From Cladocopium goreaui (taxonomy: Eukaryota; Sar; Dinophyceae; Suessiales; Symbiodiniaceae), in NCBI GenBank assembly GCA_947184155.2, contig CAMXCT020006563.1:308074-372073 (forward strand): DNA of 64,000 nucleotides, written 5' to 3'. How positions within the stretch are numbered: the first letter of the stretch is position 1; the number at the start of each line of letters is the position of its first letter. The notes beneath the pieces were generated by a model that saw only the letters and a list, made by a program, of their open reading frames with translations, ran no database searches and was not told the DNA's origin. The position numbers and the translations under genes are program-made. Of the stretch, positions 12,020 through 23,673 are shown piece by piece.

Positions 12020-12990
12020 ACCCATATTATACAATAAGAAAGGTTAATCATCGAATCAAACGGATGCTGGGGAGAGTCTATTCGCATGCATCATCCTCTC
12101 CATTGCTGCCCGGCTGCGATAAACAAGCATCTCCAAGGATGAAACATGAATTCGTTTCGATCATGGCATGCTCGGATTGAATTTTTTCGATGCTTTCGAT
12201 GTATAAAAGCTGCTGGGGCAGGGCTTCCAGATGCTTCCAGTGTGAGTATCAGCCGGCTTCCAGTGGACTTTCTGGTTTCGACTGCCATTGGTTCAAGAAT
12301 GGATTTCCTATTGGCACATGGGTCAATTTTTTGGATACCTCCAAAACTAGCATAACTAGCTTGTGAGTCAACAAAAATGAACAAAAACATGACTGAAATA
12401 GGGTGGTCCCATGGGTTTCAACATGTTTCAACTTACAGTACCGGTATTGGATACCATGTTACAGCAAGTCTCCCAGTTGTGATGAAATGGGTGACTGGTC
12501 CTCGGTCTTGATGCCACTCCGTTTGAGGGTCAATGTGGAAGAAACCCTTTCCCATCACGGATCCATGTATGGTATATATGCTAACATGACTGGGGTATAT
12601 TGATGGTAAATGTTACCATATATAGCAGCACCATGGATCCTATGGGTTTGTGCTATTGATCGGATATTGCACCTGTAATTTTAATTATAATTATATGACG
12701 ATAAAACATCAGCATACTCTACCAGCGCCAGCCTTATTTTACCATCAGGATTCAAGCATGTCCGGATCGGGACAACAAACATCAGTCAATGGCCATATAT
12801 ATGGGCCTTATATATGGTAGGTACCTCCAATAAATCGGAACCTGACATGGCCATTGAATCAGGATCAAAAATGGATCAAGTCGTTTTCAGCACTTTTCAG
12901 AGTGGAAACCCATCCAGAAAGTGTGTAGCCAAAATGATCCCTTTGTTTCTGGCACCAAAAACCAACCAGAAAGCACCAGAGACCTCCAGG
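12020..12990. other. Weak coding signal, no firm feature
   Basis: A minus ORF at 12091-12390 (KSTGSRLILTLEASGSPAPA) is protein-like but lacks clear splice sites. A scrap of family E lies near 12790-12843. Confidence 0.4.
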
Positions 12991-13003
12991 AGGGGCCAGG
13001 GAC

Positions 13004-13037
13004 CTGAAAATCCACGGCTGCCACTTCTTTCTCGTGC
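13004..13037 (-). CDS. Candidate microexon (HEKEVAAVDFQ)
   Basis: 34 nt between CCACCAAG and CAG|GTCCCT. Phases suit the exons at 14969 and 11440, but the sequence is short and the call weak. Confidence 0.18.
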
Positions 13038-13691
13038 CTTGGTGGATTGATCGAGGAGGATCGAGGTCGGAAATGGCTCAAAGAATTGCGGAATGGCTAT
13101 CCTTGTTTGGTATGCAAAACCATCGATTTCTATCATGGAAAACATTGGACAACCATGGATTTCGATGATTTTTGGTGCTGATCACTTTGACCAACAGAAC
13201 ATCCTAGAACATCCTAACGCTGCTGGGCCTGACAAATTGTCAATTAAATTCCACTGTTGATCCCATTCTCTGGATGCAATGAGGTAAACATTTCGAAATA
13301 AACCTGCAATGGGGGAAGGATTGTAAACCCATGTCTGGTTTAAAAATAGTTAATGAGTGGACTCAAGAATATTCAAGACGTAATTCTGTCACCTGCAAAC
13401 TTTTTTTCGGATGATTCCGGATCCCCAAAATTCAGAGACAATTGCGACCCCTGGGAGACCCCACATCAAACCGACGATGGGCATGGTCCGATATCTAACA
13501 TGGAGTCTCACCTGCCGGATGCGATGGGGAGATTTCCGGTGTCTGACATGACTCCACCAGAACATCGATCTGTTTGAAGGGCGCCACCATTGGTTCCATG
13601 GCTTCATTCGCATGGACAATCCATGGGGTTTTCTTCGGTGGATTCGAATAGCTGGTGGGTCTCTTTCTTGTCAATGGGAGATCTCCAGGAT

Positions 13692-13815
13692 CCTAAAATG
13701 GAGGTACGTTAGTACCATTTGTCAGGCCATATTTGTGGGGATATTCCCGCAAACATAGCCCTTACATCGGCCTTATACAGTATATGTTAGGTACCTCCTT
13801 CAGGAATCGGTTCCT
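13692..13815. mobile_element. Family E foldback repeat
   Basis: GGATCCTAAAATGGAGGTAC ... GGTACCTCCTTCAGGAATCG with GGCCATATTTGTGGGGATATTC inside; pairs with 55822. Confidence 0.7.
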
Positions 13816-14443
13816 GTTGCATGGCCATTGATCTCATCATGGATAGTCTCTTCAGCCATGGACCCTGGACCCTTCATCAACCGGTAAAGGACTGGCAGAC
13901 TGGCGCCTTCTGGTCACGAAGCTCTCTGAATTGATCTCTCAAAGGATACTCGTTCATCAGGTTCCTGACGTCACGGGGTTGACGGGGTTGAGGAAGTTAC
14001 ACTACTCCGCCGGTTGGAAAGCTAATCTATTCACTGTTGAAAGCCATGTTCCGTCTGGGATCGTCTTGGTATATGTAGACAAACTTAGATGTGCATGTGG
14101 GAAGCTGCTGAGCTTGCTCCTTAAAACAGCGAAATAAAGGCCTGCAAAAGCGATGCATTTGTGCCAGATTGATCGGTTCCCAAGTGATAGCATAATTTCA
14201 GGATTTGGCCAAAGACTTCCCTGTTCATTGGCGGGGGCAATTTATACACAAGAGCTAGTATCATAACTAATATATATATATACATGGTCCTGCTATTGCA
14301 ATTCCTTCTAACCATTCTAACCTTCTACTCGTCATGAAAAAAATCCGTACATTCCCGATGTCAATCTGCTGGGAAGGCTGACGACGGATCTCTGGACCAA
14401 TGATATTTTCCGAGTATACGGGAATACGGTAGAATACCAGGGT

Positions 14444-14566
14444 TACCCGGCCTGGTAAACGTTTACATAAAAATATGGAAAGATCCACCATGCTATTTTC
14501 ATGGGTAAATCCACGATTTCTATGGACCATTTTCAATAGCAAACTGTAACAAATTACCAGAGGCTA
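14444..14566. mobile_element. Family A MITE
   Basis: Left end CCCGGCCTGGTAAAC variant; right end CCAGAGGC-TA. Confidence 0.8.
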
Positions 14567-14647
14567 CCCTGGCTCCAAAGTTTGGTTGAATCCCTAATGA
14601 CTATGTCATCATCCCAGCAACCCCCAGCAACCCATCCAGCAACCCTA

Positions 14648-14766
14648 CAATGTGGCCCCCAGTGATGTGAACGTTGGTTAACAAATTCGCCCCAGTAACT
14701 AGTTCGTTATTTAAGCGTACCATAAACCTACCACTTCGTGAGTTATTGGAGTTATGTGAGTTCACC
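14648..14766. mobile_element. Family C MITE, right end eroded
   Basis: CAATGTGGCCCCCAGTGATG onward; body recognisable, right end lost. Confidence 0.65.
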
Positions 14767-14788
14767 CCAACGCTCAACGCGTTTTCGT

Positions 14789-14915
14789 TACCATCTGGTT
14801 ATGACTAACATAGCGAACTGGAAAATCCCACCATAAACGGAAGTTTCTAGTTGGGAAAATCATCTGTAAATGGGCTATCTTTTCCAGTTCGCTATGTTAG
14901 TCATAACCAGAGGGT
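14789..14915. mobile_element. Family A MITE, GGTTATGACTAAC subgroup
   Basis: Long perfect arms: CATCTGGTTATGACTAACAT mirrored on the right; TA on both sides. Confidence 0.88.
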
Positions 14916-14968
14916 ACAGTAAACCTCCATTTTCCTATGGGTTTTCCCATGGTTTTTGTTGGTTAAAC

Positions 14969-15076
14969 CAGAAATCAGCCCAGCTGAAATCTCCAGCTGT
15001 TGGGAATCTCCACGGCTCCACGGCTCCCGCGCCTCTGTTTGAAACGAGCTGCTTCAGGACTTCTGATGATCTTGTC
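14969..15076 (-). CDS. Candidate exon (EVLKQLVSNRGAGAVEPWRF)
   Basis: Acceptor GATGGACTCAG (or CATCAG at 15064), donor TTCTG|GTTTAA. Reads TRSSEVLKQLVSNRGAGAV then EPWRFPTAGDFSWADFW, a normal-looking composition with good third-position bias. No family recognised. Confidence 0.4.
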
Positions 15077-15309
15077 CTGAGTCCATCCAGGTGACGGCGA
15101 AGTCATAACGTTGTCATGACACGTTGATATATTAAAATCCTCATAAGGTTGATCTATAAACAATTTCTGTGTATAATTATGTATAATTATATATATATCA
15201 GTATATGTGCGTATATCTGCATTAATATATACATATCCTTTGACATCTACCAACCAACTTATACCTTTCAAGCAAAACTTGCGGAGTTTCCAAGTAGGTA
15301 AAAACTTAC

Positions 15310-15345
15310 CGAGCTTGGCCAGTGACGCCAATTCATCCGGCTGTC
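15310..15345 (-). CDS. Candidate microexon (QPDELASLAKL)
   Basis: 36 nt ending in a perfect GTAAGT donor (CTCG|GTAAGT), acceptor AACTAG. Phase 1 at both ends. Confidence 0.25.
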
Positions 15346-16158
15346 CTAGTTACAGCTGCATTGCGCTGATCAAATCGATGACTGTCTGAACCTAGGGGAT
15401 ACAAAAAGCTTAAATGGTCATGTTTTACGTCATTTTATGTCAGAAACCAATGGGAAAAATGATGATAAACCAATGGATTTAGGGCTAGCCGATTTTCAAA
15501 CAAACCCCACGGAGCTCGCGTTTCGCTCTTCTGAGCCCAACACGTAGACAGTGACCTGCGCTGGCAGAAAGTGTCAAGACTTTTCGCACTAACGAAAATA
15601 CCCAAAGGATCCCAAAGGTAGGTCTTGGGGGGTGTATCATACAAACATATCTATCAATGGATTGGTTGAAGGGAAAATCTACAGGAAACCATGGTTTTTA
15701 CCATCAAATATAGGGGTTTCCTGTAAATTTTCCCATCATCCAATTCTATGAATCTATCAATCATATTTATCAATCATATCTACATATAGCTGGAACCTAA
15801 ACGATGTCTACTTTGCATGACTAGTACTTCCATGCCACCGATCAAAAACACACTATTTTGAAGTCCAGAAGGTGGGCCCCCATTATAAATGGGTGGTAGA
15901 AAGCCATCACCTACAGATCTCTCTATGTATTAGATACCAATTATATATATATACCATACATTTCTATATATATATATATATCTGTGCATCATAAATCCTA
16001 GTGAACCTAGGTACAACTAGTATAAACAAACTTCACTATCTTGGAGTCCCACCTTATAGACTGGCGACTGCGCATATGATCTTCCCTGGATGAAGAGTTC
16101 ATCGAAAGTGGGGTGCTTTCATGTTAATCTTGTACCCCTAAAAATCAAAGAGCCAAAG

Positions 16159-16279
16159 CTGGTTGGTGGTATACCTATCCCTGTGAAAAATGATGGAGTT
16201 CGCCAATTGGGATGGATGGAACTTCCCAACTGAATGGAAAGTCATGAAAAATTCCATGGTTCCAGTCACCACCAACCAG
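16159..16279. mobile_element. Family B MITE with AAAG target repeat
   Basis: Full copy flanked by AAAG on both sides; inserted into a sequence (CCAAAGTTTATGAATTC) that also follows the copy at 17966. Confidence 0.9.
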
Positions 16280-16372
16280 AAAGTTTATGAATTCAAAGTT
16301 GACACTGTTCACACTGACCTTTTTCGGGTGACTCACGCTCAGATGTTTTCTCCATTTTTCTCCCCCAGCTAC

Positions 16373-16435
16373 TGGCATCCTGGCATCCTGGCGCCTCGTT
16401 CCTCATGTTGGACGCAGTGTCATTGTAGGTGACCA
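16373..16435 (-). CDS. Candidate exon (VTYNDTASNMRNEAPGCQDA)
   Basis: Acceptor TGTTTCTGTACTTAG, donor GCCA|GTAGCT, 63 nt, phase 1 at both ends, 15 of 20 codons ending in G or C. The plus strand also offers a good acceptor (TTTTTCTCCCCCAG), but its third-position bias is lower. Confidence 0.33.
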
Positions 16436-17066
16436 CTAAGTACAGAAACAACTGGTTCATATTCCTCGACCGGATGGAAAGGGATGGCTTCGGGAAACTT
16501 GTCCAAAAGTAAGAAACCAGGGAAAAAATCTGCAAAAAAAATGCAACCAGTAGGATAGTTGCTGCTGGAGCGTTTGGCTACAAGATGGATTTTCCAGCTT
16601 CTCCATTTAAGCTATCCTCACAGCATTTTCTGTTGGTTCTGTATTGTGGATGCCTGACATATCCCGTCATATTACAACTCATATCCAAGTGGCTATCGAT
16701 GGAGGGTTTCAATAAGATCAGACCTTGTCATCGCTGTGACTCAGATGTTTGGATCACAGGCCTTTCTTTTTTCAGAAGCAGAAAAATAAGCCTAGTCATG
16801 GCTAGCCCCATGTGAGATGCGTAACAAATGGTTTACTGGTGCTGTAGTTTGGCTTTGTCTGAAAATAGTGTATCCCTACACCCAATGGTTTTGCTGATCA
16901 TTATCCATACTAAATGGCTATTTCATTGGGAGTATACCCCATTTTCAGACCCATTTGGTGCTTTGGACTCATTGGCATACTGGACAGTATCATGCTGGAC
17001 GTGTTTTTTGTTGGCTTCCGGATCTTCCAGACCATCCAAACCACACGAACGCCCAAGAGGAAAAAA

Positions 17067-17171
17067 TACCCTCTGGTAAACTAACATAGCTATGGAAAAT
17101 CACCATTTTTAATGGGAAAATCCACTATAAATGGGCCATTTTCAATAGCTATGTTAAATAACCAGAGGGTA
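17067..17171. mobile_element. Family A MITE, canonical copy
   Basis: Both ends and both TA duplications intact; a good reference copy. Confidence 0.92.
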
Positions 17172-17965
17172 ATCGTCAAAGATCACTCTTCCTGCGTAAA
17201 AGAAGGCAAAGAAAGGCATAAACATCATGAAAGCCAAGAAGAGTCACCTTGTAGTGTGTCAATGTGGTAAACCCACCCATCAAAGCTCAACGGTGTGGCA
17301 TTGTCGCAACCTGGAGTTGTAGGAAGTTTTCAAGTTTTGTCCTTTATATCCCATCAAATAACATATCGAAACAACATCATAACTCAAAACCAAAAGCCGG
17401 TTATCTGAGTGGTTTTCTGATCTTCTGCTGAGAGTTAAACTGTCTATATAAACTTGTGTAGGACATGTGTATTCACGGTGAATTGTCAAAATCAAAATTA
17501 AAGTGTCGATAAGTAGCTACAATCCCAAAACGGACCATTTGATCTGAACCCAATTGAGATTGACAAACAACATGTTCCGATCACCATTTTTTTGATATCA
17601 ATTGGGTTATCAATTGCTTGTCACAAAAATCCACACATAGTTTATCATAGCTATGGAGAAAACCACCACTTTGTAATATTTACATATATTTGGGTAAATC
17701 ATCGAACCATTCAATAGGCCATGTTCCGCAGCTATGTTTGCCGATGAGGCGCCAGTGAAACTCCTGCGAAAGATTGTGGTTCAGGTGGAAGGAGAGAAAA
17801 CCTCGGCGAAGCGAAGGCTCCAATTTTGGAACATATCTCCATGGCGGAAGTCACATCAATATCCCCGATTTGAATCATTAAAAAAAATAAGAATCAATGA
17901 ATCGACATAGCCCAAAAAAACATAATCATGAAATCATCATCTCCCAACTTGGTAAGAAAACATGA

Positions 17966-18081
17966 CTGGTTGGTGGTTTCAACCCCACTGAAAAATATGA
18001 CTTCGTCAGATGTCAGTTGGGATTGTGAACTTCCCAAGATGTGGAAAGTCATAAAATTCATGTTTCCAAACCACCAACCAG
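17966..18081. mobile_element. Family B MITE
   Basis: Full copy; followed by CCAAAGTTTATGAATTCC as at 16280. Confidence 0.88.
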
Positions 18082-18107
18082 CCAAAGTTTATGAATTCCA
18101 AGTTGAC

Positions 18108-18210
18108 ACTGACATAACTATGGAAAAATCACCATGTTTAATGGGTAAATCAACTATTTCTATGGCCATTTTCCAGTTCGCAAACTGTAACAAATTACCA
18201 GAGGGTGAAT
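18108..18210. mobile_element. Family A MITE, left end lost
   Basis: Right end CCAGAGGG present; the left arm starts internally at CATAACTATGG. Followed directly by a decamer tandem array. Confidence 0.75.
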
Positions 18211-18219
18211 CCCATTAAC

Positions 18220-18358
18220 TATCATTAATCACAACTAATCACCATTAATCACCTCCTCACCAGTAGTCACCATTGATTAATCACTAGTAATCACCAGTAA
18301 ATCATCATTAATCACCATTAATCACCATTAATCACCATTAATCACCAGTAATCATCAT
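18220..18358. repeat. 10-bp tandem repeat ATCACCATTA
   Basis: Irregular units becoming regular towards 18310-18345, directly after the family A MITE ending at 18210. Confidence 0.88.
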
Positions 18359-18444
18359 ATCCCCATTTTGACTCGGCTGAGCTTTCGGGCTCTGATCGCT
18401 ATTGAGGTGCGAGTTCGGAATCAGGTCGTGCACCTCGCAGAGTT
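18346..18444 (-). CDS. Candidate exon (LCEVHDLIPNSHLNSD)
   Basis: Acceptor TGGCTCCACGGAG. Reads LCEVHDLIPNSHLNSDQSPK then AQPSQNG. Donor either A|GTCAAA or G|GTGATT, both leaving phase 1. The 3' part overlaps an ATCACCATTA repeat, so the shorter form is likelier. Confidence 0.28.
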
Positions 18445-18965
18445 CTCCGTGGAGCCACAGTAAAGACGCCACGCCGTTTGAGCGGTGGTTTCACCATGGT
18501 GAAACTGACCGTAAAAAAAGTTGATGATCCGGAAAACAGCCCGGGACACGACATGACATAAATGGACCATTTAATGGATGTTTACCATGATGTTGACCAT
18601 GATGTTTACCATGGAAACATGGTAGACATCTCGAACTCAATGGAGTTGATTCTTAACAACTGGCTATGATTCACCTGGTGGAAATCTATGGAGTAAAGTG
18701 GTGCGTACCACAATTCTTGACCGACCATTCGAAAAGCAAACGCTTTTAAATATTGATGAATCAAAAAGTCATAAAAAAGTGCCTACTTTCAAGACCTTAA
18801 AAAAAAAAAAAACATGTTTTTGAGTCAACTTTCAAGACCTTCCAATACTCTTTCACATTTTTTTTAAAGGAAATCGGTGAAGCCATGTCCCGGAAACACC
18901 AACTTAGGGGATTCAGATGGGGGGAAGTCACAATGACGCTGTGGTGAAAATTACAGCCACAATGA

Positions 18966-19107
18966 CCATTGGGTATGGGTCAAGTCATTAGGTACCCCTT
19001 AAAATTATGGATGGTTAATACATGTTAATACTAAACTAGACATTCACAAAAAAGTGGTCCCATTAATGGTCTTCCATTTTGACCCACATCCACATGTGTT
19101 CATAATG
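18966..19107. repeat. Dispersed repeat F, copy 2
   Basis: Reverse complement of 3712-3826 with moderate divergence. Confidence 0.75.
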
Positions 19108-19173
19108 GATATTAATGGTATATGAATGGGATATGATATAGTTACTGACTAACCTATATATATAAATATTAAT

Positions 19174-19288
19174 CTGGTTGGTGGTTGACCTACCCCTCTG
19201 AAAAATAGGACGAATCGTCAGTTGGGATGATGATGTTCCCAACTGAATGGAAAGTCATAAAATTCCATGGTTCCAAACCACCAACCAG
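19174..19288. mobile_element. Family B MITE
   Basis: Full-length copy with both CTGGTTGGTGG ends. Confidence 0.88.
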
Positions 19289-19439
19289 ATGTGTTCATAA
19301 TGGTTCATTAACTATATAATTGTAATTATATAATGGTGATTAATGATAATTAATGATGATTAATGGGATTGATACCACTAATACTATATTACTATGGTTA
19401 ATCCTTTAAAATTATTGGGAAATAATACCCAATCATACA

Positions 19440-19560
19440 GGATGGGGACCCCAAGATAGCGTTCAGTTGCCTTATAAGTGGCTTAACTATGGTTTATGGT
19501 AGATATAACGAACTAGTTAATGGATATGTTCATGGGCTTTATAAACCAACTTGTAATGGA
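19440..19560. mobile_element. Family C MITE, degenerate
   Basis: GGATGGGGACCCCAAGATAGC ... TTATAAACCAACTTGTAATGG. Confidence 0.6.
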
Positions 19561-19568
19561 AGATAAAT

Positions 19569-19697
19569 TACCCTCTGGTTATGACTACTGGTTATGACTA
19601 ACAGTTTGCTATAGAAGCCATGGCCCAAAGAAATAGTTGATTTACCTATGAAAATTAAGTGATTTTCCATAGTTATGTAAACGTTTACCAGAGGGTA
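19569..19697. mobile_element. Family A MITE with duplicated arm segment
   Basis: Canonical ends and TA; the left arm repeats GGTTATGACTA twice. Confidence 0.88.
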
Positions 19698-19951
19698 TAA
19701 TGATAGACATACAATAATTATATGTGATTATATCATATTAATTCATATTACATCAGTATGCTTTTTGTAATTGATCATGCTAAGCAATTTGATGTTATTT
19801 GCAGTGTATTGGCATGCTCACGGACCGCGCCAAAGGTCCTGATCCTGTTGTGAGGGCCCTTTGTCAAGGGCCGGTGCAGGGTACGCCCGAAAAAGGGCGC
19901 CACATGGCATGCCCCGAACACAACAACAAATGACTTTGGAAAAAAAAATAA

Positions 19952-20057
19952 TAATGTGGTTAAAACAATAACAAACCATCCCCCAAATGCACATTTTTAT
20001 AGGTGCTATAAACCATTCCCAAATGGGTGGTTTATAGCATTGTTTTACCCACATTAT
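19952..20057. mobile_element. Family I foldback repeat
   Basis: TAATGTGGTTAAAACAATA ... TTGTTTTACCCACATTA, inner CCATTCCCAAATGGG. Confidence 0.8.
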
Positions 20058-20160
20058 TCATGAAGTCTTGTACGAGTCTTGTATGTCTCCATCTGTGAGT
20101 TGCAAACAAAACCAACGCCAAAAAATATCAGGCGAAATCTCTTTTCAAATCTAAACTTGC

Positions 20161-20237
20161 CATCCCTGGTTAGGGACATCTTGGCCGGCACCGTCCCATC
20201 ATATTCCATCCCCCGTGCCCCGGCGGACCATATTGAG
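20161..20237 (-). CDS. Candidate exon (YDGTVPAKMSLTRD)
   Basis: GC-rich island. Minus reading SIWSAGARGMEYDGTVPAKM then SLTRD, with GC donor GATG|GCAAGT. A second minus frame (FDVRTSGNVQLNMVRRGTGD) and a plus frame are also open, so the frame is uncertain. Confidence 0.27.
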
Positions 20238-20534
20238 CTGCACATTTCCAGAGGTGCGCACATCAAACTGATCCATGGGCAAAAAGGTCCTCAGAGTCAG
20301 AAAATTTGTGCCGGGAAAAAACGAACCTGTCCTCCCCTTCTACCTGCTGGTTGGGATAGGGTTGAAGAAAGTTTATGGAGCCATCAATTCCCTTAGTTCG
20401 GTCCAGGTAGTATAACCGCTTAGATCCAGTCAGTATAACCAGTTGATGACAGGCTTCTCTCCGTCAAACCAGCTAGAACAACCACCACTGATTTTTGGCA
20501 TTGCTCAATTTGCCTCAAGACAGCGAGAGAATAA

Positions 20535-20647
20535 CTGGTTGGTGGTTTCAACCCCTCTGAAAAATCCCTCTGAAAAATATGAAAGTCAGTTGGGATGATG
20601 AAATTCCCAACTGAATGGGAAAAAACATGTTCCAAACCACCAACCAG
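20535..20647. mobile_element. Family B MITE
   Basis: Full copy with an internal duplication of CCCTCTGAAAAAT. Confidence 0.88.
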
Positions 20648-21199
20648 ATTTCTGCACTACATACCCTGCATGGACTGCATGAATCACTGTTTATTTTCGA
20701 AAAACAACAGCTGGTGAGCCGGGATCGATCGGGATCGATCGGGATCCGGGCTGTGATTGAGTTTGCTCCGTGAAATAGATATGTTATATTATATATTATA
20801 TATTTATAGTACAATTTATGTGTGTTATATCATAAAATAGATGTGTGTTATGTAAAATAGATGTGATGAAAAAATATTGGACTAGGACTTTCATCTCTAC
20901 AATTTTACTGGCTTACTGGCTTACTGGAACATGGTGAACATCTTTCCATTTGAAACTCAACAGATCATTTGGGATGAGGGATGTGGCGCTGCACATCTCT
21001 CCCATTTCGCGTGTTAGACAAGTGGAAAGCCCTGGCCAATGTCAAGGAATCAAGCCTGAGACTTGGCTACTTTCATGATGCCCAGGCTGGGTCAGAGATC
21101 GGCGTTTTGTTCATTGCTCTGTATCAATTGCCCAAGGGGTGAGTAGAAAGTATTCCCAGTAGATTCCCCAAATGGTGAAGTATTATCTATATATATATA

Positions 21200-21295
21200 C
21201 TGGTTGGTGGTTTTAACCATCTTGAAAAATATGAAAGTCAGTTGGGATGATTATCCCATATATGATGGAAAAATAAAATTCATGTTCCAAACCTA
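21200..21295. mobile_element. Family B MITE, right end lost
   Basis: Left end and body present; the right end stops at CATGTTCCAAACC before TA repeats. Confidence 0.75.
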
Positions 21296-21321
21296 ATATA
21301 TATGATGTATATATATATATA

Positions 21322-21397
21322 TATTCACCATTTTTAATGGGTAAATCAACTATATATGGCCATTTTCCATAGTTTTTTGTATGTTTACCAGAGGGTA
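21322..21397. mobile_element. Family A MITE, left-truncated
   Basis: Right arm TATGTTTACCAGAGGG-TA; the left arm is replaced by a TA microsatellite. Confidence 0.7.
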
Positions 21398-21555
21398 TGA
21401 TATCTTCCATCATGTCCCCATCGATCCCCAGTCATACATGGCTTCTAAACCACATAAACGAACTTACGAGACGCCTGGGATTCACTTCCAAGTAGGGTTA
21501 TCTGAAAATAGGATGCCCAAAAACAGTCCCCTCCATCCACTCCTCAATCATCCAC

Positions 21556-21680
21556 TGATTAATAATGATAATATAATAATATAATAATAGTAATAATCAG
21601 CATCATAATAATAATAATATATAATAATAATAATAATGATAACAATAGTAATAATAATCATCATCATTCTCATAATTTGG
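21556..21680. repeat. AAT/ATA trinucleotide-rich tract
   Basis: Mostly TAATAA units with interruptions. Confidence 0.9.
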
Positions 21681-21842
21681 CTAAAGATCAATCAATGACT
21701 AAGACATCAACCAACTAAATCAAGATAGTCCATATAGATCGATAAAGAAAACAAATCACTAAGCTAAAAAGACCAGCCATTTGGGGATACCCAATGTACC
21801 CGTTCCGTTTCCGGCTCCAACTCCCCAACCCCCAGCTCCAAC

Positions 21843-21936
21843 CAGGAACTTCCGTTTCCGGGGTCCCCACGACAGATGGCTCAAGACTGCCGTGGTGCCC
21901 AGCACCGTGCAAAAGGTGCAGAAGATCGTGTTCGCC
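21843..21936 (-). CDS. Candidate exon, hydrophobic (IFCTFCTVLGTTAVLSHLSW)
   Basis: Acceptor GTTCGGCCTCAG, donor CTG|GTTGGA. One minus frame gives a hydrophobic segment followed by GPRKRKFL. Another frame is open. GC-rich patch in AT-rich DNA. Confidence 0.27.
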
Positions 21937-22384
21937 CTGAGGCCGAACACGGGCACAAGCGTTGGTCAAAAAGTGAGCAAAGTGAGCAATGAACCAACGA
22001 AATAAGGGATTTAAGATGAAATAAATTGGATGTAAGATGTATCTTATTACAGTATATTATAATTATATATATATACATATATAATCATATATATATACAC
22101 AGTGCTACAGCTTGGTGTGCTGATGCTAAGTTCTGACTACAAACTCGAATGCTTTAAATCACATCAAGCATGGGGCTATCTTAACTAAAGGGGGCTTTGC
22201 AAGAACACATGGTTTATAAACAAACCAATTGGTGTATAGTTTTGTTGTTCCCCATGGGGCCCCCAAAACGTGGTGAACCCATGTAGAATCAAGATTGTTG
22301 CAGGAATCGTAAAACTAGTTGACAGACAACCATAAATAACCCACATGGGTTTGACTGATACACTGATACAGTAAATCTCCAAAC

Positions 22385-22550
22385 TCTGTGGTAGGCATTG
22401 TCTGTCAAAAGTCTAAGTCGGATTCCTGATGAAATTCTTGCCCTGAACTTATGGCCCATAGAAACGGAGTAATAATATGCAACAGTTCCATTATCCCACT
22501 CGTTCATCAGTAGGGGGCAGAATTCGTCCCATTCATCAGCGCCAGTTGAT
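22385..22550 (-). CDS. Candidate exon (DEWDEFCPLLMNEWDNGTVA)
   Basis: 55 codons between CACAATTAG and AGA|GTTTGG. Reads DEWDEFCPLLMNEWDNGTVA, then YYYSVSMGHKFRARISSGIR, then LRLLTDNAYHR, a typical globular composition despite a moderate GC third position. Family not recognised. Confidence 0.38.
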
Positions 22551-22560
22551 CTAATTGTGA

Positions 22561-22658
22561 CTGGTTGGTGGTTTGAACCATCTTGAAAAATATTAGTCAA
22601 TGGGAAGGATTATCCCATATATTATGGAAAATAAAAAATGTTTGAAACCACCAACCAG
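22561..22658. mobile_element. Family B MITE
   Basis: Short subtype (TCTTGAAAAATATTAGTCAATGG inside); both ends intact; 11 bp from a candidate exon. Confidence 0.87.
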
Positions 22659-23031
22659 ATGAGGCTTTTTCGGAGTTCAGGTTTCAAGTGATGCGACGAC
22701 TTGAAATCATACCACTGCAGATTTTGTAGAAATTGCCCACTGCAGATTTCACTGGGCACATTTAACGTTTCATGAATACGCAATACGCGAGTTCTCGGAA
22801 CAAAAAAAACAGTTTATTTAGTGCAGCATCAGGTACAACCGGGGCAGTCAGCCAACCGGAGAAAACAGGTTGTCTGTACTGCACTTATGTTCGAATCTAC
22901 ATGGATCTGAATGTGTTTATTGGCGGGCCACCATTGCCCGGACAACAGGTTTACACAAAAACTCGTCACAGACGACCTGAAAAAGCGAGAAATGGCAATG
23001 TTTGAATCATTGCGGCTGCTTAGAAAAGCTA

Positions 23032-23164
23032 CAAAGTGGGGCCCCCAAACGATAGCTAAGTTGGTGAACATAACTCCAATTTCACTATGGTTTATGGTAC
23101 GCAAATAACTATAGTTACTGGGGCGAATCTAAACCAACAAACATCACTGGGGGGCCCCACATTG
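23032..23164. mobile_element. Family C MITE
   Basis: Full copy between TA; shares GGGGCGAATCTAAACCAAC with the copy at 23525. Confidence 0.92.
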
Positions 23165-23360
23165 TACAGTATTCCTGAAAAGTTGGCCCAGTGGACACAG
23201 AAATCTTGCGAGTCTTGGTATAACAAACAGTCATTTCGGGACGTCGGGACGTCAGCAAGACATCCACAATGACTTACCAAAAAATGAGTTGTATAAACCA
23301 TCCACAGTTGGAGGATCATAGCGTTGGTGAGGCCCATAAAAAAAGGCTATATGAACTATA

Positions 23361-23493
23361 CAAGGTGATGCCCCCCAGTTATAACTGGGGTTATAATGGT
23401 CTATAAACCCCCTTAACTATGGTCATATCCCCCATAAACCATACTTAGCCTAGTTATATGTGTCAATTTCGCTATTTAGGGGGCCTTACCTTG
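23361..23493. mobile_element. Family C MITE, CAAGGTG subtype
   Basis: CAAGGTGATGCCCCCC ... GGGGGCCTTACCTTG; left TA present. Confidence 0.85.
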
Positions 23494-23524
23494 TGTAATC
23501 TACATAATGCATCATAATACACTA

Positions 23525-23651
23525 CAAAGTGGGGCCCCCTAGATAGCTAAGTTGGTTTATAACTCCAATTTCACTATGGTTTATGGTACTTATAACTATA
23601 GTTACTGGGGCGAATCTAAACCAACAAACATCACTGGGGGGCCCCACATTG
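23525..23651. mobile_element. Family C MITE
   Basis: Close sister of the copy at 23032; right TA changed to CA. Confidence 0.9.
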
Positions 23652-23673
23652 CAAGCATCAGTAAGCATTTTAC

